This document shows, in pieces, positions 33,005 to 43,879 of a stretch of DNA of 64,000 bases (positions within the stretch are counted from its first letter, which is position 1; each line of letters opens with the position of its first letter). The position numbers and the translations under genes are program-made. Source of the DNA: Chlorella sorokiniana (lineage: Eukaryota; Chlorophyta; Trebouxiophyceae; Chlorellales; Chlorellaceae); the NCBI GenBank assembly GCA_025917655.1, contig CP084613.1, positions 2,110,001 to 2,174,000 of the forward strand, read 5' to 3'. The notes under the pieces were generated by a model, which saw only the letters and a program-made list of their open reading frames with translations, made no database searches and was not told the origin of the DNA.

Positions 33005-34162
33005 CTAACCCAGCTTAAAACTGAACTTGGGCCGGTCTGCTGAAGCGCGATTAGAGGCTTGCTGCCGCCGCATCCGCTCTTGCACGGCTTCAAGCCGTCG
33101 CCGCTCCTCAGCTTCCCTCATTTTTGCCTGCGCACCTCATAAGCATCGCATTAATCGCACATCGGGCTGGTTCCCAACCACTGCCCCCTGACCTTCAGCC
33201 CGGCTCACTTGCAGTTCTGCAAAGCGCCGCTGGGCCTCCCGCTCCTCCTGCTCTTGCTGCTTCCGCTGCGCTGCCTCCTCCATTTGCTGCCGTGCCTGCT
33301 CCAACTTTTGAAGCTCCAGTTTTTGCTGCTCGATGGCTGCCTTTCGACGCTGCTCTTCCTCTTCAGCTGCTCTGCGCTCGTGCTCCAGCTCTTCGTTGAC
33401 CTGTCCAAGGAGGCAAAGGGCTGCGTCCTCTGCAACAGCACCGGAGCGGTGCCCCGCAGGCGTGCTGGCTGCAAGTCGATATGAGGCACAGCCCGAAGGC
33501 TGGCCGGCCACACACCTGGGCCTCCAGTAGCTTGCGCTCCGCCTCCAGCCGCTCCTGAAGCGATTGCTGCACAACTTCGCTGACCAGTGCTTCAGAAACT
33601 CGGTTCTCTACCCAAGCCTGCACCCGTGCTGCCACTTCTGCTTCCACTAGCTGCGCTTCAAGCTCCATAAGCTTCCTACAGCACAGGCAAGCTTCTTTCA
33701 AGGACAAGTCGTTGCAGCGCGCGGGGGCGTGGAATCTGGCGACCACTGCGGCTGCTTCCAACTGGCAGCACCTGGCGAGCATGCACACGTCGGCACCCAC
33801 CTGCGCCGCTCCTCTGTTCGCAGCGCCTTGGCCTTTGCCTCCATCTCGGCTCTGGCTGTCGTCTTAGCAACGTGTGAAGGGCTGGCAGCAGGGTCGCTAC
33901 GCACTGTCTCCAGGCTGCGGCGGCTTGGCGACCTGCTGAGGGACTGCGGCCTGCTTCTGCTCCTGCTGCACCGCCTGCGGTTGCTATCCGGCGACCTGCT
34001 GCCACGCCTGTCCCTGCGCAAAGAGTGAATTGACAGCACGAACAGTCAGCAACGCACACATGCAGACGTCGCGGATAGCCATCACTCGTGCCTGGCGTCT
34101 TTAGAATCATGTCTTTCCTTGACTGCTCTCCGCTGCCGATCGCTACTGGGTGAGCGCCCCAT
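33005..34162 (-). CDS. ARGLU1: ARGLU1-like arginine/glutamate-rich splicing regulator
   Basis: ARGLU1 proteins are nuclear and act in alternative splicing and Mediator-linked transcription in animals and plants. The ATG at 34162 begins MGRSPSSDRQRRAVKERHDS. Exon 2 carries an RS-rich region (SRSPDSNRRRCSRSRSRP, SRSPSRRS) and then EMEAKAKALRTEERRR. A long charged coiled-coil follows (KLMELEAQLVEAEVAARVQ, ENRVSEALV, then ELEHERRAAEEEEQRR and KLELQKLEQARQQMEEAAQR). The extreme C-terminus RPKFSFKLG before the stop (33005-33007) matches the family's hallmark ending. It shares a 1.5-kb divergent upstream region with PIGB. Confidence 0.88.
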
Positions 34163-35689
34163 CTGTTGGCAGATGCGTTGTTGAAGCGTATAATGAATCC
34201 TTAAAAACAGGCGCAGGCGGTCAAGAAGAGCGCATTGACAAGGAGGGGCACAGGCGGGCGGCGGAAGGGAGGGAACCTGTTGTGCACAGCAGTGATCAGC
34301 AGTGCACAAGGCAGCAGCTCGATGTAAGCAGGCCCGAATCAAGGGAAGCACTAGCCATGGTGATGGTATCAGTGTGGAACCACTGCATTCTGAAATTGCA
34401 AACTGCAATTCTGGCACGTGACAACGGGGCTTGCCTCCAGTGCTGCACCTGCTTGCCACCTTGGGTGAGCCATACTACGTGCCTACCTGCTCCAACACCT
34501 TCACGCACCAAAGAAAATTGGTTCAACTCACGATGGCTGGCAACAACAGCTAGTCCGCATGGCCTTAAGTGAGCTAAGAAGAAAGCGTGAGGGGTCATGA
34601 TTGCACAGTGCAATCTCCAGCCACGCTCTCCTTGCTAGATCCATGCTCATCCAGGATCCCCAATGTTGTTTCGTGCCGGCACTGCAACACAAAGGCAGCT
34701 GTAGTTGACGGAACCCCACCTGTACCAGATGCACCAGCAACCCAAGGGAGCTCATGTGCCGACACAAACATGCAGTTCTGGAGCGCTTGCTCGCCATTCA
34801 ATGCCTTCCAAGATAAAAGATAAAAGAAAAGGTGAGATGGCACGACCTCAGCACTTCACAATGCAGGTTACTGAAAGCAACCAGGGATTGAATTAATTAA
34901 TTGAGGTAAATGGCTGAAGCAAGGCAGGTCGTCAGAGGAGCATGCATGGGGGCCCACCTGTGGTTATGAACAGAGAGAGTGAAACCTGTGCCATCACAGC
35001 AGACCTTCCTCCCCATTTGCAGCTGCATATTCCGCAAGATGAGCACAAGTTTTTAGAACTAAGAAGGAACGCCTTTTTGACCAAACGCAGTAGATAGCTT
35101 GAAAAACAGAAAACATGAGAGGGCGCTGCAAGCGCTCACTCAGTGGATGTAAGTGCGCCTGCATAAATAAGGGATGCCACTTTGCTACCTGCTCTGAGTG
35201 CACCTACACAAACGTCAGGGATGGCTTCCATGCAGGTCACAGAAAACTCTTGGAATCGGGAGTGGGGCACTGAACTGCACTAGCAGGAAACGCTCGCTGG
35301 CTCAAACTTCATTACAACTGCGAATGGGGCATGATGAGGAGCACAAGCGCCAGAAGTGTGCAGTTGAAAAGCACTGAACTTCAGCTCAACCCGTGGTCAA
35401 TTTTCCTTGTCGCCTGAAGTGCGGTTACTAACGTCGCATCTACGCCGTGTTCCTCAACTGCAGCTGGAATCTCCTCGCCAAGCTTGCGGTTGGCTGGCTT
35501 TCCCAATTGATTCTAGGCTTAACCACCATCACTAGCTTTGCTCGACTGGCACAGCGCGCGCACGCGCTTGAGAGTTACCTCCCGTGTGTGGTAATGCCCT
35601 TGCCTTGCCATCGTCACTGCCACTGCCATCATCACCGCCACCACCGTCATTTGTTTTGAAGGGCAGTGGCTTTTTGCACTGACAGACTC
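34163..35689. promoter_or_regulatory. Divergent intergenic region between ARGLU1 and PIGB
   Basis: This 1.5-kb region separates two divergent genes, the longest gap in the gene-rich part. It is less GC-rich than the genes and holds no long open frame with recognisable motifs. It may include 5' UTR introns of either gene. I found no repeat or convincing RNA gene. Confidence 0.5.
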
Positions 35690-37623
35690 ATGAAGCCGCC
35701 CAACACTACTTTGACTATTGCACTGGTCGTGCGGCTTAGTCAGGCGCTTATCGTCAGGACCGCCTTTGCTCCTGACGAGTACTGGCAGAGCATTGAAGTA
35801 GCCCACCGCCTAGTCTTTGGGTACGCCTGCCGTTCGCTGAGATGTTGGGCGCATGTCTAGGTCGCCAGGATCTCATTGCACATCCCCTGCCTGCTGCAGG
35901 TATGGCCACCTGACATGGGAGTGGGCTGCAGGAATACGCAGCTATGTACACCCACTGCTGTTTGCACTGCCATATGCCCTGCTCAAGGGGCTGCACCTCG
36001 ACAGCACCTGGGCCATTACAAGGGTGCCACTGCTGGTGCAGGCCCTGGCTGCGGCTGCCACAGATCTCTATGTTGTGCGGCTTGCCGATACAGTGCTTCT
36101 GCCACATGCAGCCAGGCAGATGCCACCAGTTGGCCAGCAGGGCAGTGCTAAGGAGGCGCAGCGAGCAGCGCTGCGCCGTTGGTGTCTGGTATGCCAACTG
36201 GCCAGCTGGTTCAATGCCTACTGCCTTGTCCGTACTTACTCAAACAGCCTGGAGGCACTCGCAGCAGCAGCTGGCGCATTTCATTGGCTCGCTGCGGGCA
36301 GCGAGCGACAGCTCAGTCATAGGACCCAAGGCCCAATCAAGCGCCAGCACCAGCGAGCATGGATAGCCTGCGCTGCGCTGAGCATAATTGTGCGGCCATC
36401 CAGCGCCTTGTTCTGGGCCCTCCCAGCAGCCGTGGAGCTTGTGGGGCAGCGCTGTGCGTCAGGCCTGCTGCTTGATGCCATCACTCTTGGTGGTGGCCTT
36501 TGGGGAATTGCTGCAGTTATTGATCGCATGGCGTATGGCCGGTAAGCTGCAGACTGCATAGCTGCTTTACAGCACTCATGTTTGCATCGACTCCGTTTGC
36601 CAGCCCTCGCCTGGCCTGGCTTGATGCATGCAGCTGGGTCTTTGTCCCTTGGGAGTTCGCCCGTTTCAACCTGCTCTCCGGCGGGTCAGCGCAGTACGGA
36701 CAACATGTGTGGCACTGGAACCTGACTCAGGGGTTGCCAGCTGTGGGAGGAACCCTTCTGCCACTGATGGCGGCTGGCCTCATTTTGGCCAGTTCAGCCA
36801 GTACTCAGCTGCAGCTGGCCGCATTGGCGGGCTGGTCCGTAGGAGTATACAGCCTGCCAGCCCACAAGGAGTTCAGATTTTTGTTGCCTGCGCTTCAGCT
36901 ATTCATGCCATACTGTGGTTTGGGGGCCGCTCATCTAATGCATAACATTGGCTCTCCCTTTGTACCAAGAACCAGGCCATATGGCAAATCACAGCAGGGC
37001 AGCACTTGCAGACCACGGCGTGTGTGGCGCAGCTTGACAACAGCGTCCATCCTGCTGCAGCTGCCCCTGGCCGCCTACTTCCTGGTGGTGCACCATGGGT
37101 GAGTGGTAGAAAGCACTCTAACTGTTTTTTCAGTGCTTTCCCTGCAGCTGCCTTTGAAAGATTTACCAAGACCAAGTTTCTTTCAGCTTTCCTTTCCGTT
37201 TGCAGGGCGCAGGTGCACGTCCTGCAGTTGATAGGCGAGGAGGCCGCCGCAGCTGGTGATGATCTAGCCAGTGTGCTGTTCTTGACGCCTTGCCATGCCA
37301 CACCATACAGCACGCATGTGCATCGACCCATACGCATGCGGTTTCTGGACTGCTCCCCACGGCAGCATGCGGCTGCCACAGCGAGGCTGAACGAGGAGGC
37401 GCAGGGGTGGCTGGCGCTGCCCATGTCGTGTCAAGGAGTTGGTGCCAATGCGGATGCATCCCAGCGTGACTGCTTCGAAAGCGGTCCTGCTGAGTATTTG
37501 AATGCTGTGCTAGGTAGCATGCCACTTGTTCAACGACCACGCATGCTGGTGGGGTTTGCCCCGCTGATGTTGCGTGTGTCCCTCTCTTGCACCACTTTGG
37601 CTACACTCTCCAAGCTCGTCTGA
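35690..37623 (+). CDS. PIGB: GPI mannosyltransferase 3 (PIG-B)
   Basis: PIG-B (GT22, multi-pass ER membrane) adds the third mannose to the GPI anchor precursor. Four exons. Exon 1 (ATG 35690) ends after the signature PDEYWQSIEVAHRLVFG, which holds the catalytic acidic residues. Exon 2 starts YGHLTWEWAAGIRSYVHPL and runs to about 36541 with several membrane segments (CQLASWFNAYCLVRTYSNSL). Exon 3 carries YGQHVWHWNLTQGLP and the GT22 motif HKEFRFLLPALQLF. Exon 4 (from 37206) has FLTPCHATPYSTHVH and RFLDCSP, conserved near the C-terminus. Splice junctions are GT-AG. The start is the first ATG before the hydrophobic N-terminus. Confidence 0.93.
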
Positions 37624-38249
37624 CCAACTGCTGGGTGCAAACCGATGAGAACAGCCCATGCGAGCTGCACTTGTGGTCTTTGTAAGTGTGCATAGCCATT
37701 CGGTCTGTCTCATCATATACTGCAACCACGCCATCTAGCTGCATGTACATGCTGCTGCTGGCTGCCTGGTCCAAACGACGGCGCCATCGACCCTTTAATC
37801 GTGTAAGGCCGCCGGCTGCCGCCCATACCACTGGCTTACGCATAATTCGCGGCTGCAGGTGTTTGCTCACGCTCTCACGCAAGGCCGCTCAATGTTTGAA
37901 CGCCGCCCGTCGGCTCGAGTACTTTTCTTCGATGATACCATTTAAACATTGTAACGACGAAATTGCAATGGCACAGGCTGTCGACCTCGTCACTTTGCTA
38001 GACAATGCGTGGTGAGTTGAGGATGCTTGGCCACAGCCCCACTGCCATTCACAAAACATGCAAAAGCTGGGCGCTAAAAGCTGCAGCGTTCCTGCTGAGG
38101 CCTGGGCTGCGCAAGAGCCGACCCCTGCCGCAAGCTCCCGCCACGCAGGTTTGGTCTGCCTTCATTCCCTTCATTACCGGCCATGCCGGAAGAAGAGACC
38201 TCCCTGCCGCGACCCCCTGCTTGGAGAGGTTCATCTGGTAGCCTGAGCG
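37624..38249. other. Intergenic: PIGB 3' region and upstream of the next plus-strand gene
   Basis: 626 bp. It holds the PIGB 3' UTR with a TGTAA at 37950-37954. Coding of the next gene may begin slightly earlier (an ATG at 38183 opens another frame). No repeat seen. Confidence 0.5.
37950..37954 (+). terminator. TGTAA poly(A) signal candidate for PIGB
   Basis: This is the first clear TGTAA downstream of the PIGB stop, 327 nt away. Confidence 0.4.
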
Positions 38250-39870
38250 ATGCTGCTGGTCATGAGCAGGTCGACTCCGCAGCCACCAATGGCGGCCAGC
38301 AGCAGCGGGGCGGGCTCAAACCTGCATGCAGCAGCAGCAGCAGCAGTCCAACCGAAGCCACAACAACGGGATGGCACAGGAGACAGATGGTGTCCTGGGT
38401 ACATGGGCAGGGCGTCAAAAGCTCTTCACGGATCACCTTCGTCAGCAGGAGGAGGAGCAGCCGCCCCACAGTCGGGCGCTGGTATTACCCAAGGGTCCAA
38501 CACTCGTGCAAGCCGGGAGTGCAGCACAGCACAGGCAGGAACACACTTGCCACCTGTTCCGCCTGTCGACGATGTACGGCTGCTACGGCCACAGCCAGGC
38601 GAGACGGTTATGGACCAGGAGATGAACGCGGCGTGGCGGTGGCGCTTCACGCGCAAGTGGCAGGTGGTGGACTGCAGGGCAGTTGTCTAGTGGGGCCCAG
38701 TTAGCGCGATTGATTTGTGCCAATTTGTCCCCCTCCACCGTTGCTGCAACTGTCAAAATCTTTAAACATGTGCAGATATGATGTCCCTGACCCCGGTGTG
38801 CAGGCGGAGCAGATGAAGCAATTTGAGCCTGCAGCGGCGCTGGGCGCGGGCGGCGAGGGCGAGGAGGAGGAGGAATGGGCTGCAGCCTTGCGCTTGATGA
38901 ATGCTGTAGACAGCGGGCTTAACTTGCAGATTGGGCGCACGCTCTCGCTTCATAACAGCAGCATGGCTGACGGCGTAAACAGCACTCCGCTGGACCACAG
39001 CCTCACATTGATGTCCCCAGGCATGGGTCAGTGTATGCTGCTGGACGGCAGCATCAAGGAGGTGGGTGTCAGATGGGGTGGTGTAAGTGATTTTTGGAGC
39101 CAGCAGTAAGCCAGCACACACCATGAACCATGCATCCTGCTCGGGCTGACTCTGCCTAGCTTTCCATGACACGCCCTCAAGGTCACCCTTGCTCTGCTTC
39201 GGTGTAGAGCCCCTTACGCGAGGAGGCTGCTGCTGCCACAAGCCAGATTGTTTCAATGGCACGCAAGGCGCAGCACCTTCGGCGTCAGCAGCAAGAGATT
39301 GAGCGGCAAGTGGATGAGAGGTGAGCTTGCGAATGAGGGGCGCTATGTTGCCTGCAGTGACACCCTTTCGCATGTTCACGGCCGTCATACCCTCCTTGGT
39401 GCAGGTGGGAGGCAGCCAGCAGCGGGAACCAGTGGGTGGCGCAACATCTACCAGCAGTGCAGATTGACAGCTGGAGCATGTTTGCCTTTGTGCTGGTGCA
39501 ACTGAGCGAGCAGCGTTCTCGGCGGCAGAAGCTGCTAGTGCGTGGGCGGAATGGCACAACTGAACAGCAAGCACTGGCTGCCGTTGAGCAGGAGGCTACA
39601 CGGGTGGCCACTGCGCATCGCCTGCCTGTGCCACGTGTCGAACTGGTGGCTGCTGGTCGGATTGAGTGGGTTGCGGCCACGCCAGCAAAGCGGCGCACCT
39701 TGCGCATCCGCGCCACGCGGCTGTTACCCCCTGCCGCCAAGGATGTCCGCCTACACAGCATTGCAGGGACTAGCGCTGCAGTGGCCGACCTTGCTCGCGC
39801 CTCCTTCCCCGCCGCTGAGTTTGACATTGAGGCGCACGGTCAGTGCTTGGCTATGCCCCATGGTGATTGA
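38250..39870 (+). CDS. Unrecognised intron-containing gene
   Basis: I do not recognise this protein. The likely exons are as follows. About 38250-38663 is low-complexity (Ala, Gln, Ser-rich, including a CAG run near 38330) and ends DQEMNAAWRWRFTRKWQ. The next exon starts near 38776 (YDVPDPGVQAEQMKQF), has an acidic run GEGEEEEEWAAAL, and ends DGSIKE near 39060. The third, about 39207-39320, is SPLREEAAAATSQIV and QQQEIERQVDER, coiled-coil-like. The fourth starts near 39405 (WEAASSGNQWVAQHLPAVQI) and ends at the stop near 39868. It has a mixed alpha/beta look (SWSMFAFVLVQLSEQRSR, VPRVELVAAGRIEW). GT-AG boundaries and a steady frame support a real gene. The start is uncertain. Confidence 0.6.
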
Positions 39871-40125
39871 CAGCACCCAATGCTTGTTGTTTTTTCCCTT
39901 GCGGCTTTGTTCTGAATCCGTCCTGCACCCTTTATTTAAACAACAATACGCAGTTTGCCCATTTCCCATCTTGTCCTTATGCGACAGTAAGATGTGCCGT
40001 GGGCCCAACCTCTTCAACCTGCCCCGACTTGCTTGGCCTGATTTTGACACATGCTCTGGGTAATGGCCATGACAATGTTGTGGGCACAGTTGTATTGCAC
40101 AACACGCAACTGTGCAGTCCGCCGC

Positions 40126-42692
40126 TTAGACTTTCTTGATGTCCACCCGGCAGCGCAAAGCCAGTTGGTGCAGCACCGGCACATTTGGTGCCCTCCCTTC
40201 CACGTCAAATGCATCCGGTAGCGGGAAAATGCGGATGTCGGCATAAGTACCACCTGAAGGGGATTGCAATGGTATGTGTGATTGGATTCAGCAGAGGAGC
40301 AAGATCCAGCAGAGAAGTGAGAATGCCAGCCAGCTGCCGCTCATTCTGCAGCCAACCCGCTGCCAAGGTCGGTAGCGCGGATGCGCTTGCATGCCAACCT
40401 GTTGCGCCCTTGGTTAGGCGTCCCGGGTTCACGCACACAACGCTGGCCTGCGCAGACTGCAATGCTGCCACAGCAGCAGCTAGTTCTGCCGGGTCACTGG
40501 GGCGTGCTGCTAACACCGCACGGGCCGCTGCTGCCGCCGCTTCGTCAAGCTGATGCAGGGGACAGAGCTTGGCAAAGGGCGCCAGGTCGGAGGGCAGCAG
40601 CAGCATGTCTGGTACGCAGGACATGCGCAGCGCTGTGGCCGCCCTGCTGCAGTCCAAAGGCGTGCCCAGGGGAGGTGGGAACATGGGGAAGAAGCTGGCC
40701 TGGGCGGGCAGGTGGGCGGCCAGCGCGGGCAGGCGTTCCTGCGGGGCTGAGGTGCGCGCTACCTCCTCCCTGTTGGCCGCCATAAGCCAGTCCTGGGCCC
40801 CAATCCCTACCACCACCTCGTTCAGACGCAGAGTGCAAGGGTTGGCGCACGCACTGGCGCTCAGCCCGCGCGTCGGCAGCGGTGGCTGCGGCAGCACTGG
40901 GTGGTGATGCAGGTCTCGGGTGGAGGGCACGAGCACCACGCGCGTGCCTGGTGCGCGCTCCTTGAACTGCTTGATCTGGCTCAGCACCTGCAAAAAAATG
41001 TGGATGTCAAACACATGTCCTTGTTCTGTGAACCCCACAGGCTGCAAAGCATCACAGGCTGCCGACCCATTGCACTCCGTCCCCAACCACCATAACCACA
41101 CCCACCCTGGATTCATACACTTCATCAAACGTTTCGTCCACGTTTCCCTCCCGCAGCAATGGGTGCTCCTCATCCACAAAAGGGCCAACCAGCAGCAGCA
41201 CATCGGGTGGCGAATGGCCCTCCCGGGCTGCACACACCGGTCGAGCAGCGCCCTAGCGGTGCATACTCGAGGTCGGCGGGTGGAGTGAAGGGGCCCGCAG
41301 CAGCCACCACTGACAGCCCAGCTCGCCCAGTGGCTTGTGCATATCCAGCCAGCCGCGCCAGGATAGTGCGGGGCAGAGGCGGTGTCGCAGCTCCTGTCAG
41401 AATCAGTGCTGCAACGATGCAGTGTCCTGAGGGGTTGGTGCCCAGCAGCGCCACCACTTGGCCAGGGAAAAGTCGGTAGTCGGTGCAGCGGCTGACATCC
41501 AGACGCACCCGGTTGCCGCGGCTGCTCTTCTGGCTGCCTTCCAACAGCAGGGAATGGGCGTTAAGACGGCCGCCCTCAGCATCGCAGCAAACGCGCCCCA
41601 CGAACAACGCCATCTGCTGGGCTGCAGTGCCGGCTGGATGCACCTCGCATCCTAGGGCCCCCTCAGCGGCTGTTTCTGCCATCAGGATGCGTTGCTCAAG
41701 GTACGACACCTGTGGCAGGGCGGTCAGGTGGGGGACGAAAGCATACATGGGGCGTCAATTGCAACTGCGCCGTGCAACAATTCAAAGCCTGCATGCACTC
41801 CTTGACACTCCTCGCTCGGCCAGCCTTTGGTCGTCCCCACCTTGTCCTCCAGCCGGTCGGCCATGTACTTGGTGTCCAGCCCCTCGGGCGTCCCCAGCAC
41901 GCCAAAGTCGCAGCGAGGCGTACCGTTCTGGTGAGCTTCGCCATCTACTTCCATACCCTCCACCTTACAGCTAGCCTCTTCCAGCTGTGCGTTGAGGCTG
42001 GCCACAACGCTGCCAATGCCCTGCCGCTCCGCAAACTTGCCGCTGGACTGTGGGTGTGCATTTTGACGGCCGAGGCGGGACTCGCAGCTATGCGGGTCAT
42101 GTAGGGCGTAATTCGCTGACCAGATCCTGACAAGGACGATGCCGAGACGCCGTTCTCACGGCCCGGGGTGGGCTCGACCTCGGCCAGCACCATGCTGCGT
42201 GGGCAGGAAGGAGCAGGGGACAAGGGTTGGTCCCTCGGCAAATCGGCGACAGCGGTTGGCAAGTTGGGGCCTTGAACAGCAATGCAGCTCACTCGTCCAG
42301 GCTGATGCGGTTGAAGAGATTGCTGCTGCGTGCCGTGCCCAGCGGTTGCGGCCTTGTGTGCGCTAGGTAAAGGGAGAAGGCAGCGACGTCGTCAGCAGAC
42401 ACACATGCGCTCTCCAGCCTGCAAACAGCGAGCTCCTAGAGATCTTCAGGCAGCTGAAATCAAGAAACCTGTCATGAAGACAACGCTTGGCGGCGCGACG
42501 GTTGGTAGACGGACGCCAGTTTGCCGCCCCTCACCTAGTCTTCACCATGAACTTGTCAAAGGCCATGGCGGCCTGTCTCGCAGCCAGTCCCTGCTGCTGC
42601 GCGATGGAAACCAGCTGGGAAAGCACAGCATCATGTATGCCCTTGTAGAGGGTGCCTTTGGAAGCGAGGGCCTTCCGCAGTTCGACCTCCAT
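40126..42692 (-). CDS. POLA2: DNA polymerase alpha subunit B (primase-polymerase accessory subunit)
   Basis: The B subunit tethers the polymerase alpha catalytic subunit in the primosome. It has an OB fold and an inactive calcineurin-like phosphoesterase domain. ATG 42692 starts the helical N-terminal domain (MEVELRKALASKGTLYKGIH). After a linker come LDTKYMADRLEDKV and the OB region (ALFVGRVCCDAEGGRLN, SLLLEG, LFPGQVVALLGTNPSG). The phosphoesterase-like part shows LLLVGPFVDEEHPLL (about 41180), VVLVPSTRDLHHHPVLPQPP (about 40910), SCVPDMLLLPSDLAPF and CVNPGRLTKG. The last exon ends LRCRVDIKKV at 40126. It diverges from RPB10 with a 276-bp gap. Confidence 0.92.
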
Positions 42693-42968
42693 CTCGCCTG
42701 CTAAAAATGCGCCAGACAGTCAAACAGCGTCGCATACACAGGCCATCGTATGAAGAAGGCGGGGGTGGCATCCAAATTTCAATCGAAACGAAGTACAAAA
42801 CTTGCAAGAGCGTACTGCCATGATCTCTCTATGAAGCGTGGGTAGGTTCGAGCGAGCAGCAAAATGTCAACAAGCCGTTTGTTGTTCTGGCACACTAGCT
42901 CGCATCCATATTTTCGCTTCGGCCTCCAAAGTTCTTAGTTCCAAGCGTCTCACTAAGCTTTGGGGAGG
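42693..42968. promoter_or_regulatory. Short divergent promoter region POLA2/RPB10
   Basis: Only 276 bp separate the two start codons, so both promoters and 5' UTRs overlap or abut. No TATA box is obvious. It is visibly less GC-rich than the genes. Confidence 0.55.
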
Positions 42969-43629
42969 ATGATTATTCCCGTTAGGTATGTGCGGTTCAA
43001 GGCACGTAGTTATGAGAGGCCGCGGGGCTCACGGGCGCAGTGTTGTGTGTTTGCTTGTAGGTGCTTCACATGCGGCAAAGTACTCGGCAACAAATGGGAG
43101 ACTTACTTGGACTTGCTGCAAGCCGAGTATTCTGAAGGGTAAGGCGGAGAACGCGTGTTGGCCTCGCATGCAGGCCTAGCACACCAGCGCTCCATAGCAA
43201 CGTGGCCCTCCTGTTCCTCGACACCTTCTTGATCTAAGTTGCCGATGTTGCTAAGCTCTGCACGATCTTCAGCGCTCAGGCTAGTGGACTTGGCGCTGCT
43301 GCGGCGGTGCCCAGCTCTATGTTAAGCTGCCTGGTTTTTCCCTTGACTGGCGTCTCTCACAAGCCCCCTTTGCAGTGACGCAATGGATGCGCTTGGGCTG
43401 AACCGCTACTGTTGTCGGCGGATGATCATGGTGAGAGCCAATGCAGCGTTTGCACCAGTGGTGAGTTTACCTTACCTACACACAGCCGGGTTTCCCTGCT
43501 CTGCAGACTCATGTAGACCTGATCGAGAAGTTGCTTAACTACAACACGCTAGAGCGCCGACCGACTGAGGGAGCTAGCCAAGCTCAGCCGCAAGGCTTGC
43601 AGCAGCAGCAGCAGCAGGCGCAGGGATAG
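42969..43629 (+). CDS. RPB10: RNA polymerases I, II and III subunit RPB10 (ABC10-beta)
   Basis: This small zinc-binding subunit is shared by all three nuclear RNA polymerases. Four exons: 42969-42985 (MIIPVR), 43061-43138 ([20 protein letters not shown]), 43376-43430 ([18 protein letters not shown]) and 43507-43629 ([13 protein letters not shown]). The four zinc cysteines (CxxC and CC) and the [12 protein letters not shown] end block are intact. The family normally stops a few residues after this block. Here about 27 more residues follow, rich in Gln ([14 protein letters not shown], then QQQQQQAQG), coded by a CAG repeat. The stop is TAG at 43627. Confidence 0.96.
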
Positions 43630-43759
43630 ATGGGCCTGCAGCTGGACACCTCACCTATCTGCACAACATTTTCTTTCCCCAACTATCTGACTGCTGCCAT
43701 TGCTCTCACGGACATACGCCCTGGCCGCATGTTTAACCAATTGTATTTCGTATGATCAT

Positions 43760-43764
43760 TGTAA
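43760..43764 (+). terminator. TGTAA poly(A) signal candidate for RPB10
   Basis: TGTAA lies 131 nt after the stop codon, in the 250-bp gap to the convergent histidinol dehydrogenase gene. Confidence 0.6.
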
Positions 43765-43879
43765 CAACAGACGCAGCTGCAGGACTGGCAAGCAAGTGAG
43801 AAAAGCCGAGATTAGATAGAGCGTGTGACGCATGGTCGCGTTGGCGGCAATGCCCAGCATCTGCATCTAACGCCAGCGC

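Noticed and set aside
35329-35375. ATGATGA…CTGA pair resembling C and D boxes of a snoRNA
   Set aside because: There is no terminal stem and I see no convincing guide sequence; such short boxes occur by chance.
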